From an uncultured Trueperaceae bacterium (GTDB lineage: Bacteria; Deinococcota; Deinococci; Deinococcales; Trueperaceae), in contig CALDPK010000146.1 in NCBI GenBank assembly GCA_937911855.1, forward strand, positions 1 through 13,843: DNA of 13,843 nt, in the 5' to 3' direction. The position numbers and the translations under genes are program-made. Numbering within the stretch: position 1 is the first letter of the stretch; each line of letters begins with the position of its first letter. The notes below the pieces were generated by a model. That model was not told where the DNA came from. It worked only from the letters and a program-made list of their open reading frames with translations, and ran no database searches. Below, in pieces: positions 1 to 8,126 of the stretch.

Positions 1-99
1 GACCGCTCACTATGAGCGTGCCAACTGATAATCGCAGAGATCCAGGCACGCAACGCCGACTTAAGTGCCCACGGCTCGCTTGTGCGCCAGGTTGTTCAC
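1..99. other. Left-edge segment without a recognisable gene
   Basis: No reading frame here has a convincing start, ribosome site or recognisable protein. A small inverted repeat, CGCTCA-CTA-TGAGCG at 4-18, lies downstream of the minus-strand ytoQ stop codon. It could help end that transcript, but no T-run follows it, so a terminator call is weak. Confidence 0.3.
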
Positions 100-543
100 C
101 TACTCGAAGACGTAAGCGATGGCCTCGGCTGCCTGCTCCAGCGTCTCGACGGTAAAGGTTGCCATGGCGTCCAGCTCCTTGAGGGCGTGCGTGAGTTCAG
201 GGTCGCGAACCAGCAGTAGCGGGATGCCGGCGGCGATGGCAGTGCCCGCGTCTGCTGCGGTGTTCCACTGCCGGTACTTGTCGCCGAAGAACGCGACAGC
301 CAGGTCAGCCTGCCGCATGAGCACGCGCGTACGCAGGGCGTTGGCACCAGCGCCTGCCAGGTCGCGGTAGCGCGGGGTCGGTTGCGGTCCCAGGATGTCC
401 TCGCCGATGTCATCCGAACGGTCATGCTCATCGAGCGGACCAACGAACTGTACGGGCACGTTCTTCTGCTCGATCAGCCTGCGCAACTCGTCGCGCCACG
501 GGCTGTGCACCTCACCCGCCAGGTAAACGATTATCGGTTCCAT
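100..543 (-). CDS. ytoQ: YtoQ-family protein
   Basis: A 147-residue protein matching the YtoQ family, small cytoplasmic proteins of unknown function with a fold resembling nucleoside 2-deoxyribosyltransferases. Visible family hallmarks are YLAGEVHSPWRDEL at residues 7-20, FVGPLDEHDRSDDIGEDILG at 33-52, a TRVLM segment at 72-76, FFGDKYRQWNTAADAG at 85-100 and a closing AIAYVFE. Length is that of the whole family, so the gene is complete. The ATG at 543 is supported by a strong ribosome site (AAAGGAG, seven bases upstream on the minus strand). It is a single gene, transcribed away from the lysine operon. Its substrate is unknown; a nucleoside or nucleotide role is inferred only from the fold. 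Identification is from remembered family sequence and is fairly secure; function is not. Confidence 0.85.
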   Translation of the reverse strand: MEPIIVYLAGEVHSPWRDELRRLIEQKNVPVQFVGPLDEHDRSDDIGEDILGPQPTPRYRDLAGAGANALRTRVLMRQADLAVAFFGDKYRQWNTAADAGTAIAAGIPLLLVRDPELTHALKELDAMATFTVETLEQAAEAIAYVFE

Positions 544-760
544 TTATGTACTCCTTTGTGCCTGAGAAGGCCAGCGTTTTACTTCGCCGGCGGGAATCGG
601 TCAGTTCCAGCATAAAGGCGGACTGCCAGCCGAAAAGTTGCTGGGAGCCACACCTCTTCAGATACTTATGAATCGTAAGTGATTCCACCATGGGAGACCC
701 GCTGTGCCAGGTGCTGCCGGCCCGCCACCCGGCCATCCGAAAGTAAACCGGTATTCCCAC

Positions 761-787
761 AAAAAACCCGTATAGGACGGGAAAAAA
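761..787 (-). terminator. Possible minus-strand intrinsic terminator
   Basis: On the minus strand this reads CCCGT-CCTAT-ACGGG followed by six T residues, the form of a Rho-independent terminator. The stem is only 5 bp, which makes it weak. On the plus strand the same hairpin is followed by A6, so it would not terminate there. It sits just upstream of the lysW promoter and about 220 bases before ytoQ, so it could stop antisense transcripts coming out of the lysW leader. No gene that would use it is visible. Confidence 0.35.
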
Positions 788-794
788 GCCGTAG

Positions 795-824
795 TTGACG
801 CGCATCCCAGGTCCGGTTTAGCAT
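795..824 (+). promoter_or_regulatory. Probable promoter of the lysW-K operon
   Basis: TTGACG at 795-800 and TAGCAT at 819-824 are separated by 18 bases, a good match to a housekeeping sigma promoter (the -10 fits TANNNT). Transcription would begin near 831, giving a leader of about 83 nt before lysW. No other comparable pair precedes the operon. No operator dyad is evident over the promoter. Confidence 0.6.
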
Positions 825-913
825 GCCCGCTGTGCCACGAATCCATGGCCGACTGAGCAAGTGGAACTTACGAAACGAAACCCAAAGAAGCAAGACCTGA
901 AAGGTACAGGCTA

Positions 914-1081
914 ATGAATCAGATCATCGAAACACCATGGGGCCAGGTCGAAGCAGATCCGGCTGAACTGCAGCTGGGCGAACTGGTCGTGACGGACGAA
1001 GGAGCTGAGCTCGAGGTCACCTTACTTGACCCGCTGACGTTCGACCTCGCCCCTGAAGTGGACGAGGACTGGGGAGAATGA
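914..1081 (+). CDS. lysW: Amino-group carrier protein LysW, cysteine-less variant
   Basis: A 55-residue, strongly acidic protein that serves as the carrier and protecting group in the LysW pathway: its C-terminal glutamate gamma-carboxyl is joined to the amino group of alpha-aminoadipate, and the later enzymes act on the tethered substrate. The diagnostic tail EDWGE (residues 51-55) is intact, as are the family-like core pieces LGELVV (21-26), GAELEV (30-35) and LDPL (38-41). Unusually, the N-terminal zinc site is gone: where Thermus LysW has two CxxC pairs, this protein has ETPW (6-9) and TDEG (27-30), and it contains no cysteine at all. The frame upstream has a stop at 854-856 and encodes no cysteine or start, so a missed N-terminus does not explain this. 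The stop overlaps the lysX start (ATGA). It was found by reading the frame directly because it is so short. The call is very secure from tail, size and position. Confidence 0.93.
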   Translation: MNQIIETPWGQVEADPAELQLGELVVTDEGAELEVTLLDPLTFDLAPEVDEDWGE

Positions 1082-1950
1082 CCGTCGCGGGGGAAGGCCA
1101 GGTTGTTTTCGTACACGACCGGCTGCGGCCAGAAGAACAGATGCTGCTGTCCGCACTGGCGGACACCGGCGTGAACGTGAGCCAGGTGTACGCACCGCAA
1201 CTGTCCTTCTCCCTGGGCGCGCTGCCGCAGGCGGACGTGGTGCTGGTCCGCTGCTTGTCGCAGGCGCGGTCGCTCGCGATCACCTTGCTCTATGAGGCGG
1301 CAGGCAGCCACGTGATCAACAGCAGCCACGTGATCCGGACATGCGGTGACAAGCTGGCGACCAACGCTGCTCTGACTGCCGCCGGCGTACCGACGCCCAG
1401 GACCGGCGTCGCGTTCACCGCAGATGCCGCCCTGGAACTGTGCGAAGAGTTCGGCTGGCCCGTAGTCATGAAACCCATCACCGGTTCATGGGGCCGCATG
1501 GTTTCCCGCCTCTCGGACGCCGACGCAGTCAGGGCTGTCATCGAGCACCGCGAGACCCTCGGTGGACCCCAGCACAAGATCCATTACATCCAGGAGTTCG
1601 TCGACAAACCGGGACGCGACATTCGCGTCTTCGTAGTGGACGACGAAGTCACCTGCGCGATCTACCGCTCAAGTGCTGACTGGATCACGAACACGGCGCG
1701 CGGGGCCGTGGCCAGCAACTGCCCGGTTCACCCCGAACTCCGCGACATCGCGCTCGCTGCAGCCAAGGCTGTCGGCGGAGGCATGCTGGCGGTCGACATC
1801 GTCGAGAGCCCACGCGGACTGCAGGTCATCGAAGTGAACCACACGATGGAATTCCGCAACTCCATCACCACGACCGGAGTGAACATCCCCGCTCACATGG
1901 CGGCCTTCGTCACCGGCCAGCTCAGGCAGCCCGTGCCAGTGGCCCTGTGA
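1078..1950 (+). CDS. lysX: Alpha-aminoadipate--LysW ligase LysX
   Basis: ATP-grasp ligase of 290 residues that uses ATP to form an isopeptide bond between the LysW C-terminal Glu and alpha-aminoadipate, committing it to lysine synthesis. Recognisable features are HDRLRPEEQML (13-23), CGDK (89-92), the ATP-grasp lysine segment KPITGSWGR (132-140), FVDKPGRDIRVFV (174-186), IYRSSADWITNTARG (195-209) and the metal-site segment EVNHTMEF (252-259). These closely follow Thermus LysX, including NHTMEF, favouring aminoadipate rather than glutamate as substrate; ArgX-type activity cannot be excluded from sequence alone. The start ATG overlaps the lysW stop by four bases, so translation is coupled; about seven residues precede the usual family start. 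Soluble, cytoplasmic, complete. Confidence 0.93.
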   Translation: MTVAGEGQVVFVHDRLRPEEQMLLSALADTGVNVSQVYAPQLSFSLGALPQADVVLVRCLSQARSLAITLLYEAAGSHVINSSHVIRTCGDKLATNAALTAAGVPTPRTGVAFTADAALELCEEFGWPVVMKPITGSWGRMVSRLSDADAVRAVIEHRETLGGPQHKIHYIQEFVDKPGRDIRVFVVDDEVTCAIYRSSADWITNTARGAVASNCPVHPELRDIALAAAKAVGGGMLAVDIVESPRGLQVIEVNHTMEFRNSITTTGVNIPAHMAAFVTGQLRQPVPVAL

Positions 1951-2984
1951 GCCGGCTGTCCGTTGCGATCCTCGGTGGTTCCGGGTATGCGGGCGGCGAG
2001 TTCCTGAGGCTCGCGCTGCAGCATCCCAACCTCGAAGTCGCTCAGGTTACAAGTGAACGCCACGCCGGCCAGCCGGTGTGGGCTGCGAATCCGAACCTGC
2101 GTGGCATCACTTCGCTGCGGTTCAGCCCACTGGCCTCCCTGCACGAGGCCGACGTGATCGTCAGTGCGCTGCCCCATCTCGAACTCGCCAGCCGCATAGA
2201 CGAGGTGCTGCCGCTCGCCGGCCGCCTGATCGACCTTGCGGCCGACTTCCGCATCAGGGACGCAGCGCTGCACGAAAGCACGTACGATGCCAAGCACCCG
2301 CAGCCGGATCTGGCGGGTACTTTCGTGAGTGCCATCCCCGAGCTGTACCGCGACGAGTTGCGCGGCGCGACGCGCATCGCCGGCGCCGGCTGCATCGCAA
2401 CCGCCACCATTCTCGGCCTGGCACCGCTCGTGCGGGCGGGCCTGATCGCTGACCCCGACGTCATCGTGGACGCGAAGATCGGCTCAAGTGCAGCCGGCAA
2501 CCGGCCCGGCCCAGGCAGCCACCACCCCGACCGAGCGGGCGCGCTGCGCACGTATGCAGCGACCGGCCACCGGCACGAGGCGGAGGTAAGCCAGGCTTTG
2601 CCCGGCCCGCAACGGGTGCATATGACCGCCACCGCCGTGGAACGGGTGCGCGGGATACTCGTCACCATGCACGTGTTTGCGGGCCAGGCCGTCACGGAAC
2701 GCGACGTCGCCGCGGCTTTCAGGACAGCCTGGAAGGATGAGCCGTTCATCCGGCTGGTAGTCGGTCAGCGAGGAGTGCACCGCGTGCCCGATCCCCGAAT
2801 CCTTTCCGGCAGCAACTGGTGCGACATCGGCTGGGCCGTCAACCCCGACACGGGCCGGGTAGTGGTCATGAGCGCCATAGACAACCTGGTCAAGGGCACC
2901 GCCGGCCACGCACTTCAGTCGCTGAACATCGCCGAGGGCTGGCCTGAAGCAGCCGGCCTGGCTTTCCCGGGGCTCCACCCGTGA
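1947..2984 (+). CDS. lysY: [LysW]-aminoadipyl-6-phosphate reductase LysY
   Basis: A 345-residue ArgC-like NADPH-dependent reductase that converts LysW-bound aminoadipyl phosphate into the semialdehyde. The Rossmann glycine motif GGSGYAGGEFLRL is at 10-22, the catalytic cysteine is C149 in AGAGCIATAT, and later family blocks are SSAAG (180-184), SHHPDRAG (191-198), TGHRHEAEV (206-214), GVHRVPDP and DNLVKGTAGHALQ. It starts with GTG in a GTGA overlap with lysX. LysY rather than ArgC is favoured by the neighbours and by the ending EGWPEAAGLAFPGLHP, which resembles Thermus LysY. Complete, with usual length and no missing key residue seen. Confidence 0.93.
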   Translation: MSRLSVAILGGSGYAGGEFLRLALQHPNLEVAQVTSERHAGQPVWAANPNLRGITSLRFSPLASLHEADVIVSALPHLELASRIDEVLPLAGRLIDLAADFRIRDAALHESTYDAKHPQPDLAGTFVSAIPELYRDELRGATRIAGAGCIATATILGLAPLVRAGLIADPDVIVDAKIGSSAAGNRPGPGSHHPDRAGALRTYAATGHRHEAEVSQALPGPQRVHMTATAVERVRGILVTMHVFAGQAVTERDVAAAFRTAWKDEPFIRLVVGQRGVHRVPDPRILSGSNWCDIGWAVNPDTGRVVVMSAIDNLVKGTAGHALQSLNIAEGWPEAAGLAFPGLHP

Positions 2985-2991
2985 GGCGATC

Positions 2992-3810
2992 ATGCTGACC
3001 GTGAAAGTCGGCGGTGCAGCCGGTATCGGCTTCGAAAGTCTGGTTCAGGACATTGCCAGGCTGTGGCAGGCCGGCGAGAAACTGGTGCTCGTGCACGGCG
3101 GCAGTCACGAAACGAATGAACTGTCCCGGCAGCTGAATCACCCGCCCCGCTTCATAACGAGCCCCGGCGGTCACACGAGCCGCTTCACGGACCGGACCAC
3201 CCTGGACATCTTCACGATGGCCTGCCAGGGGAGGGTGAACGCGAGCCTCGTCGAACAGCTCCAGGCTGCCGGCGTGAACAGCGTCGGCCTGTCCGGCGTG
3301 GACGGCCGTACCCTGGTCGCCAGGCGCAAGAGCACAGTCCGCGCAGTCGAAGACGGTCGCGTGAAGATACTCCGCGGCGACCACACCGGCACCATTGAGT
3401 CCGTCAACACCCAACTGCTCACCATGCTGCTTGACGGCGGTTTCCTGCCGGTACTCGGACCGCCCGCCATCAGTCATGAAGGGGTGCCACTAAACGTCGA
3501 TGCCGACAGGGCAGCGGCAGCAGTCGCCGGTGCCCTGGGCTCGGACACGCTGGTGATCCTGTCCAACGTGCCGGGGCTGCTGGAAAAGTACCCGGACGAA
3601 ACCAGCCTGGTAGAACACGTGCCGCTGAATGCCTTTGACCAGTACATGCAGATGGCAGAAGGCCGCATGCGCAAGAAGCTGCTCGGAGCTGCAGAAGCGC
3701 TTCACGCGGGCGTGTCAACCGTGATACTCGGGGACGCGCGCCGCAGCAACCCACTCAGCCACGCACTTGCCGGCGGCGGCACCGTCATGAGCTCCGGTGC
3801 GCCTCAGTGA
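2992..3810 (+). CDS. lysZ: [LysW]-aminoadipate kinase LysZ
   Basis: A 272-residue amino-acid kinase of the ArgB/N-acetylglutamate kinase type that phosphorylates the side-chain carboxyl of LysW-bound aminoadipate. Family features: KVGGA with catalytic lysine K5, LVHGGSHETN (33-42), PPRFITSPGGHTSRFTDR (51-68), GLSGVDGRTLVARRK in the middle, GTIESVN, PVLGPPAISHEG, NVDADRAAAAVA and a C-terminal GRMRKKLLGA nucleotide-side segment. The ATG follows the lysY stop by seven bases, with GTGAGG over the lysY stop acting as ribosome site. This is the only non-overlapping junction in the operon. The protein aligns along its full length with remembered Thermus LysZ. Confidence 0.93.
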   Translation: MLTVKVGGAAGIGFESLVQDIARLWQAGEKLVLVHGGSHETNELSRQLNHPPRFITSPGGHTSRFTDRTTLDIFTMACQGRVNASLVEQLQAAGVNSVGLSGVDGRTLVARRKSTVRAVEDGRVKILRGDHTGTIESVNTQLLTMLLDGGFLPVLGPPAISHEGVPLNVDADRAAAAVAGALGSDTLVILSNVPGLLEKYPDETSLVEHVPLNAFDQYMQMAEGRMRKKLLGAAEALHAGVSTVILGDARRSNPLSHALAGGGTVMSSGAPQ

Positions 3811-4992
3811 ACAGCACCGCGATCCTTAAGCGCAACGCCGAACATGACTCCGGCCTGTTCAACCCCGACATCGCCCTCGTCCGCGGAGAGGGCGTGAACG
3901 TCTACGACGCTGAGGGACGCCATTACTTCGACTGCATGGCCGGCATCGGTGTGGCCAGCCTGGGCCACGGTCACCCCGCCCTGGTCCGCGCCATCCAGCA
4001 ACAGGCTGCCCGACTGATCGTCTGCCCCCAGAGCCTGGGCAACGACGCGCGCGCAGCATTCACTGACGCGCTCTTCAGCCTCATCCCGCCACCTCTGACG
4101 CGGGTGTTCCTGGCGAACTCGGGAACTGAGGCGAACGAAGCTGCCCTGAAATGGGCGCGCGCCGCAACCGGCAGGTCCAGGTTCGTCGCGTTCAAACGGG
4201 GCTTCTCGGGCAGGACCATGGGGACGCTGCCGCTTACCTGGGAACCAAGGTACAGGGAACCGTTCGCACCGCATGCCACCCAGGTCGATTTCGTGCGCTA
4301 CAACGACAGCGAAGCCCTCGAGGCGGCAGTGACCGAAGAGACCGCCGCCGTCCTGATCGAACCGATCCAGGGTGAAGGCGGCGTGCACGAAGCGTCGACA
4401 GAGTTCATGCAGGCAGCCCGCCGGGTAACCCGGGAACGTGGTGCCCTGCTGATCTGCGATGAGATCCAGACCGGCATAGGGCGGACCGGCCGGTTCCTGG
4501 CAACCGAACGCCACGGCGTCACCCCGGACATGGTCACCCTCGCCAAGGGCCTGGGCGGCGGAGTACCCATCGGTGCGCTGATGATGACCCCGGAAACGGC
4601 TTCAGCGATGCCTGCAGGTGGTCACGGCACCACCTTCGGCGGCAACCCGCTCAGCTGCGCTGCCGCCACGGCAGTGCTCACCGAACTCCGCGACACCGAC
4701 CTCATGAAGCAGGCTGAACTCGTGGGAGAACAGTTCATGGAGCAGCTGAGGAACCTGGAATCACCGCTCGTCCGCGCGGTGCGCGGGCGTGGCCTGATGA
4801 TCGGCATGGAACTCCGCGGCCGAGCTGCACCCCTGATCAAAGAACTGCGTACCCACGGTGTACTCGCTGTGAGTGCCGGAGCCACGGTGGTGCGATTCCT
4901 GCCACCGCTCACGATAAGTAAGGCTCAGGTTGACGAGATCGTGGAACGGGTGCGGGCAGCCTTGGCCGCAGTCCAAATCCGGGGTGCCTCAG

Positions 4993-5000
<8 letters not shown>
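3807..5000 (+). CDS. lysJ: [LysW]-aminoadipate semialdehyde transaminase LysJ
   Basis: A 397-residue class-III, PLP-dependent aminotransferase related to ArgD. It transfers an amino group (glutamate is the family donor) to the LysW-bound semialdehyde, giving LysW-lysine. Motifs seen: NSGTEANEAALKWAR (104-118) for the phosphate-binding turn, the PLP aspartate in CDEIQTGIGRTG (217-228), the Schiff-base lysine K247 in TLAKGLGGGVPIGA, and GTTFGGNPL (274-282). It starts with GTG overlapping the lysZ stop (GTGA), so it is coupled to lysZ. Its 3' end overlaps the probable lysK start by eight bases. Sequence alone cannot exclude a shared role with acetylornithine in arginine synthesis, as reported for some relatives. 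Confidence 0.92.
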
Positions 5001-6100
<1,100 letters not shown>

Positions 6101-6102
<2 letters not shown>

Positions 6103-6137
6103 GCGCGAGGGCTGAAGTAGTTTCAGCCCTCGCGCTT
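6101..6137. terminator. Hairpin between convergent lysK and the DUF892 gene
   Basis: A perfect 16-bp inverted repeat, AAGCGCGAGGGCTGAA at 6101-6116 and its complement at 6122-6137, with a 5-base loop. It begins on the last two bases of the lysK stop codon. No long T-run follows on either strand (CATTCCTGC on plus, ATGCATTCC on minus), so it is not a classical U-tract terminator. Its position between two converging genes argues for two-way termination or 3'-end protection of mRNA. Confidence 0.7.
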
Positions 6138-6168
6138 CATTCCTGCTTCTCTCAAAGACTGATTTGCT

Positions 6169-6672
6169 TCAGCCTTCTGCCTTCATCTCCTGCTCTTCTT
6201 CTTTCTGAATGTACGTCGAAGCCAGCTCTGGCAGATTCGCTTCCAGCCAGGCGGCCATGGCGCGCTCCTGTTCAAGGATCTTGTCACACATCTTGATTGT
6301 TTCCAGGTCACCCAGGTCCTCCGCCGCCGTCGCTATCGCGGTGTAGGAGGCTATCTCAAGATGCTCAGCAGCGAAATCCGACAGTGACGCCTTCATCAGG
6401 TCATCACCACTCAGCGCGGCGGTCGTTCCGGCCATGCTGCTGGCGATCTTGCTGATCATGCCCTTGCCGTGCGAGACCGTGCCGCCGTAGCGTTCGATCG
6501 CTTCAGTGACCATCTCCGCCTGCTCTTCGGTCTCCCGCAGGTGCTTCTCCAGCTGCTTTTTCAGCTTGTCGTTCTTGCCGTCAGCCAGCTTTATGTGACT
6601 TTGCAGCGTCTCCACCATGCCCAGTTCCATCGCGCGGGCGTCATTCAGCCATGCCAGATACGTGTCGTTCAT
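6169..6672 (-). CDS. Ferritin-like DUF892 (YciE/YciF-type) protein
   Basis: A 167-residue, all-helical protein of the DUF892 ferritin-like family, whose members form four-helix bundles with a di-metal site and are often linked to stress. Candidate metal ligands sit in the expected four helices: E16 in RAMELGM, E47/E50 in HLRETEEQAEM, E103/H104/E106 in AAEHLEIASYTAI and E134/E136 in ILEQERAMAAWL. The tail (residues 157-167) is charged and probably disordered. A strong ribosome site (GGGAGG, seven bases before ATG on the minus strand) fixes the start. It is a single gene converging on lysK and divergent from the glycosyltransferase. Iron, manganese or other metal use and any oxidase activity are inferred only from the fold. 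Confidence 0.8.
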   Translation of the reverse strand: MNDTYLAWLNDARAMELGMVETLQSHIKLADGKNDKLKKQLEKHLRETEEQAEMVTEAIERYGGTVSHGKGMISKIASSMAGTTAALSGDDLMKASLSDFAAEHLEIASYTAIATAAEDLGDLETIKMCDKILEQERAMAAWLEANLPELASTYIQKEEEQEMKAEG

Positions 6673-6914
6673 AAGTACCCTCCCAGGCCGCTGATGATAG
6701 GTGCGTTGCCGGAACCGGACTTTAGCGGGAATTACGCTGTGCCGGCACGTGTACCTTTCAGATATGTGATTGCGGTCTTGCGTTACAGACTTGCAGGCCC
6801 CTCAGGGACTACCTTCATGTCCTGGCTGGCGATAACGGGCAGTTAAATACATCGCCGAGAGCCTGGGTGAGGGCCTTCCGGGCAATCCGGGTTTTCGGCA
6901 ATCAGGGGGGCGTT
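6673..6914. other. Divergent intergenic region before the glycan operon
   Basis: No gene is credible here. A GTG at 6867 would extend the next gene by 16 residues, but the ATG at 6915 has the better ribosome site. TAAAGT on the minus strand near 6720 is a possible -10 for the DUF892 gene and TTAAAT near 6843 a possible -10 for the operon, but neither has a convincing -35. Two direct copies of GGCAATC lie at 6881 and 6897, just before the ribosome site. Confidence 0.4.
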
Positions 6915-8126
6915 ATGCCGTATTCATCGGGTTTTAACATTAGGTCTGGTGGCAAGACGGTGCGAGACAATCGCCTTGGGACAGGCCAGCCGACCTGTGA
7001 CATAGTCTGTTTCTCGCACTTGCGCTGGGATTTCGTATTCCAGCGACCGCAACACCTGTTGACGCGCGCGGCGCGCGACCGCCGCGTAATTTACTTTGAA
7101 GAGCCACTGCCAGCCGAGGCTGAAGCGTGGCTCGAGTACCCGCCGGCCGACCGTGGCGTGCAACGTGTGATTCCGCATCTGCCTGCAGGCCTGAACCGAA
7201 TCGAAGAACGGGAACTGCTGCGCGGCCTGGTTGATCAGCTGCTGGAGCGCGTCGGAGTGACAGAGTTCGTCGCCTGGTACTACACACCGATGGCCTTGAG
7301 CTTCACCGATCACCTGCAACCTGCCGCGACCGTTTACGACTGCATGGATGAACTTTCCAAATTCAAGGGTGCTGCCGAGGAGATGCCCGAGCTCGAGGCG
7401 GCCCTGTTCGCAAGGGCAGACGTGGTGTTCACGGGTGGCTACAGCCTGTACCGCGCCAAGCGGCAGCGGCACCCGAACGTTCACGTTTTCCCCTCGAGCA
7501 TCGAGTCCGCTCATTTTGCTGCAGCGCGGGATACGGCAAGCGAGCCCGCTGATCAGGCCGTCATAGACGGACCGCGCATCGGCTTCTGCGGCGTCATCGA
7601 CGAGCGAATGGACGTTGACCTGCTGGCACAGCTCGCCGACCTGCGGCCAGAGTGGCAGTTCATCCTGATCGGCCCGGTAGTCAAGATCGACCCGGAGAGC
7701 CTGCCCAGGCGGGACAACCTGCATTACCTGGGTGGCCGGCCTTACGAGGAGCTGCCCCTGTACATGAGCGGCTGGGACGTGGCCATGATGCCGTTCGCGC
7801 TGAATGACGCGACCCGTTACATCAGCCCGACCAAGACGCTTGAGTACCTGGCGGCTGGCCTGCCGGTCGTATCCACTGCCATCGCGGACGTGGTGCAGCC
7901 TTACGGCGAACTGGGCCTGGTCGGAATCGCCCGCGATGCCCGGGAGTTCGTGGAACTTTGCGATGAATTCACCGTGCGCGCTGCAGGCGAAGAATGGCAG
8001 CAGGGTGTGGCAGCCGTGCTTGCCTCGACTGACTGGGACAGAACCTGGGCGCAGATGGACGCCCAGCTGGGATCATGCCTGAAACCGGCCGGCCGTCGGC
8101 AAGCTTCGGTGACAACCGGTGTTTGA
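6915..8126 (+). CDS. Group 1 (GT4-like) glycosyltransferase
   Basis: A 403-residue GT-B-fold glycosyltransferase, probably cytoplasmic. About 28 residues of low similarity precede the family-like start of the catalytic region, CDIVCFSHLRWDFVFQRPQHL (28-48). The middle shows YDCMDELSKF, and the C-terminal nucleotide-sugar half has IGFCGVIDERMD, FILIGPVVKIDP and the donor-binding SPTKTLEYLAAGLPVVST. The ATG at 6915 is chosen because AGGGGGG lies four bases upstream; a GTG at 6867 is the alternative. Its stop overlaps the glf start, so it belongs with UDP-galactofuranose supply. It may be a galactofuranosyl or related transferase for a surface glycan, but donor and acceptor cannot be read from the sequence. 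Confidence 0.8.
   Translation: MPYSSGFNIRSGGKTVRDNRLGTGQPTCDIVCFSHLRWDFVFQRPQHLLTRAARDRRVIYFEEPLPAEAEAWLEYPPADRGVQRVIPHLPAGLNRIEERELLRGLVDQLLERVGVTEFVAWYYTPMALSFTDHLQPAATVYDCMDELSKFKGAAEEMPELEAALFARADVVFTGGYSLYRAKRQRHPNVHVFPSSIESAHFAAARDTASEPADQAVIDGPRIGFCGVIDERMDVDLLAQLADLRPEWQFILIGPVVKIDPESLPRRDNLHYLGGRPYEELPLYMSGWDVAMMPFALNDATRYISPTKTLEYLAAGLPVVSTAIADVVQPYGELGLVGIARDAREFVELCDEFTVRAAGEEWQQGVAAVLASTDWDRTWAQMDAQLGSCLKPAGRRQASVTTGV

Larger units (their letters stand above)
544..913. other. Divergent intergenic region between ytoQ and lysW
   Basis: This 370-base stretch holds no credible gene; open frames crossing it (for example minus strand 512-805) lack a ribosome site and family features. 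It contains the ytoQ ribosome site, a GAATC-6-GATTC dyad near 670-685, a hairpin with A6 on each flank at 761-787, the lysW promoter at 795-824 and an A-rich leader at 866-904. A possible ytoQ -10 (TATGCT on the minus strand, plus-strand 609-614) is present but has no clear -35 partner. Confidence 0.6.

Noticed and set aside
512..805. Minus-strand open frame across the ytoQ-lysW gap, overlapping the ytoQ start
   Set aside because: It crosses the putative terminator, overlaps the ytoQ start in another frame and resembles no protein family.
2042..2749. Long minus-strand open frame opposite lysY
   Set aside because: It lies wholly inside a confident lysY, has an Arg/Ser/Ala-rich composition typical of GC-rich shadows, and shows no family motifs.
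4930..4992. Upstream ATG extension of lysK
   Set aside because: The 21 extra residues lie inside lysJ and do not resemble the LysK N-terminus; the GTG at 4993 fits the family.
6881..6903. Two GGCAATC direct repeats before the glycosyltransferase
   Set aside because: Only two short copies 16 bases apart; likely to occur by chance and there is no supporting context for an operator.
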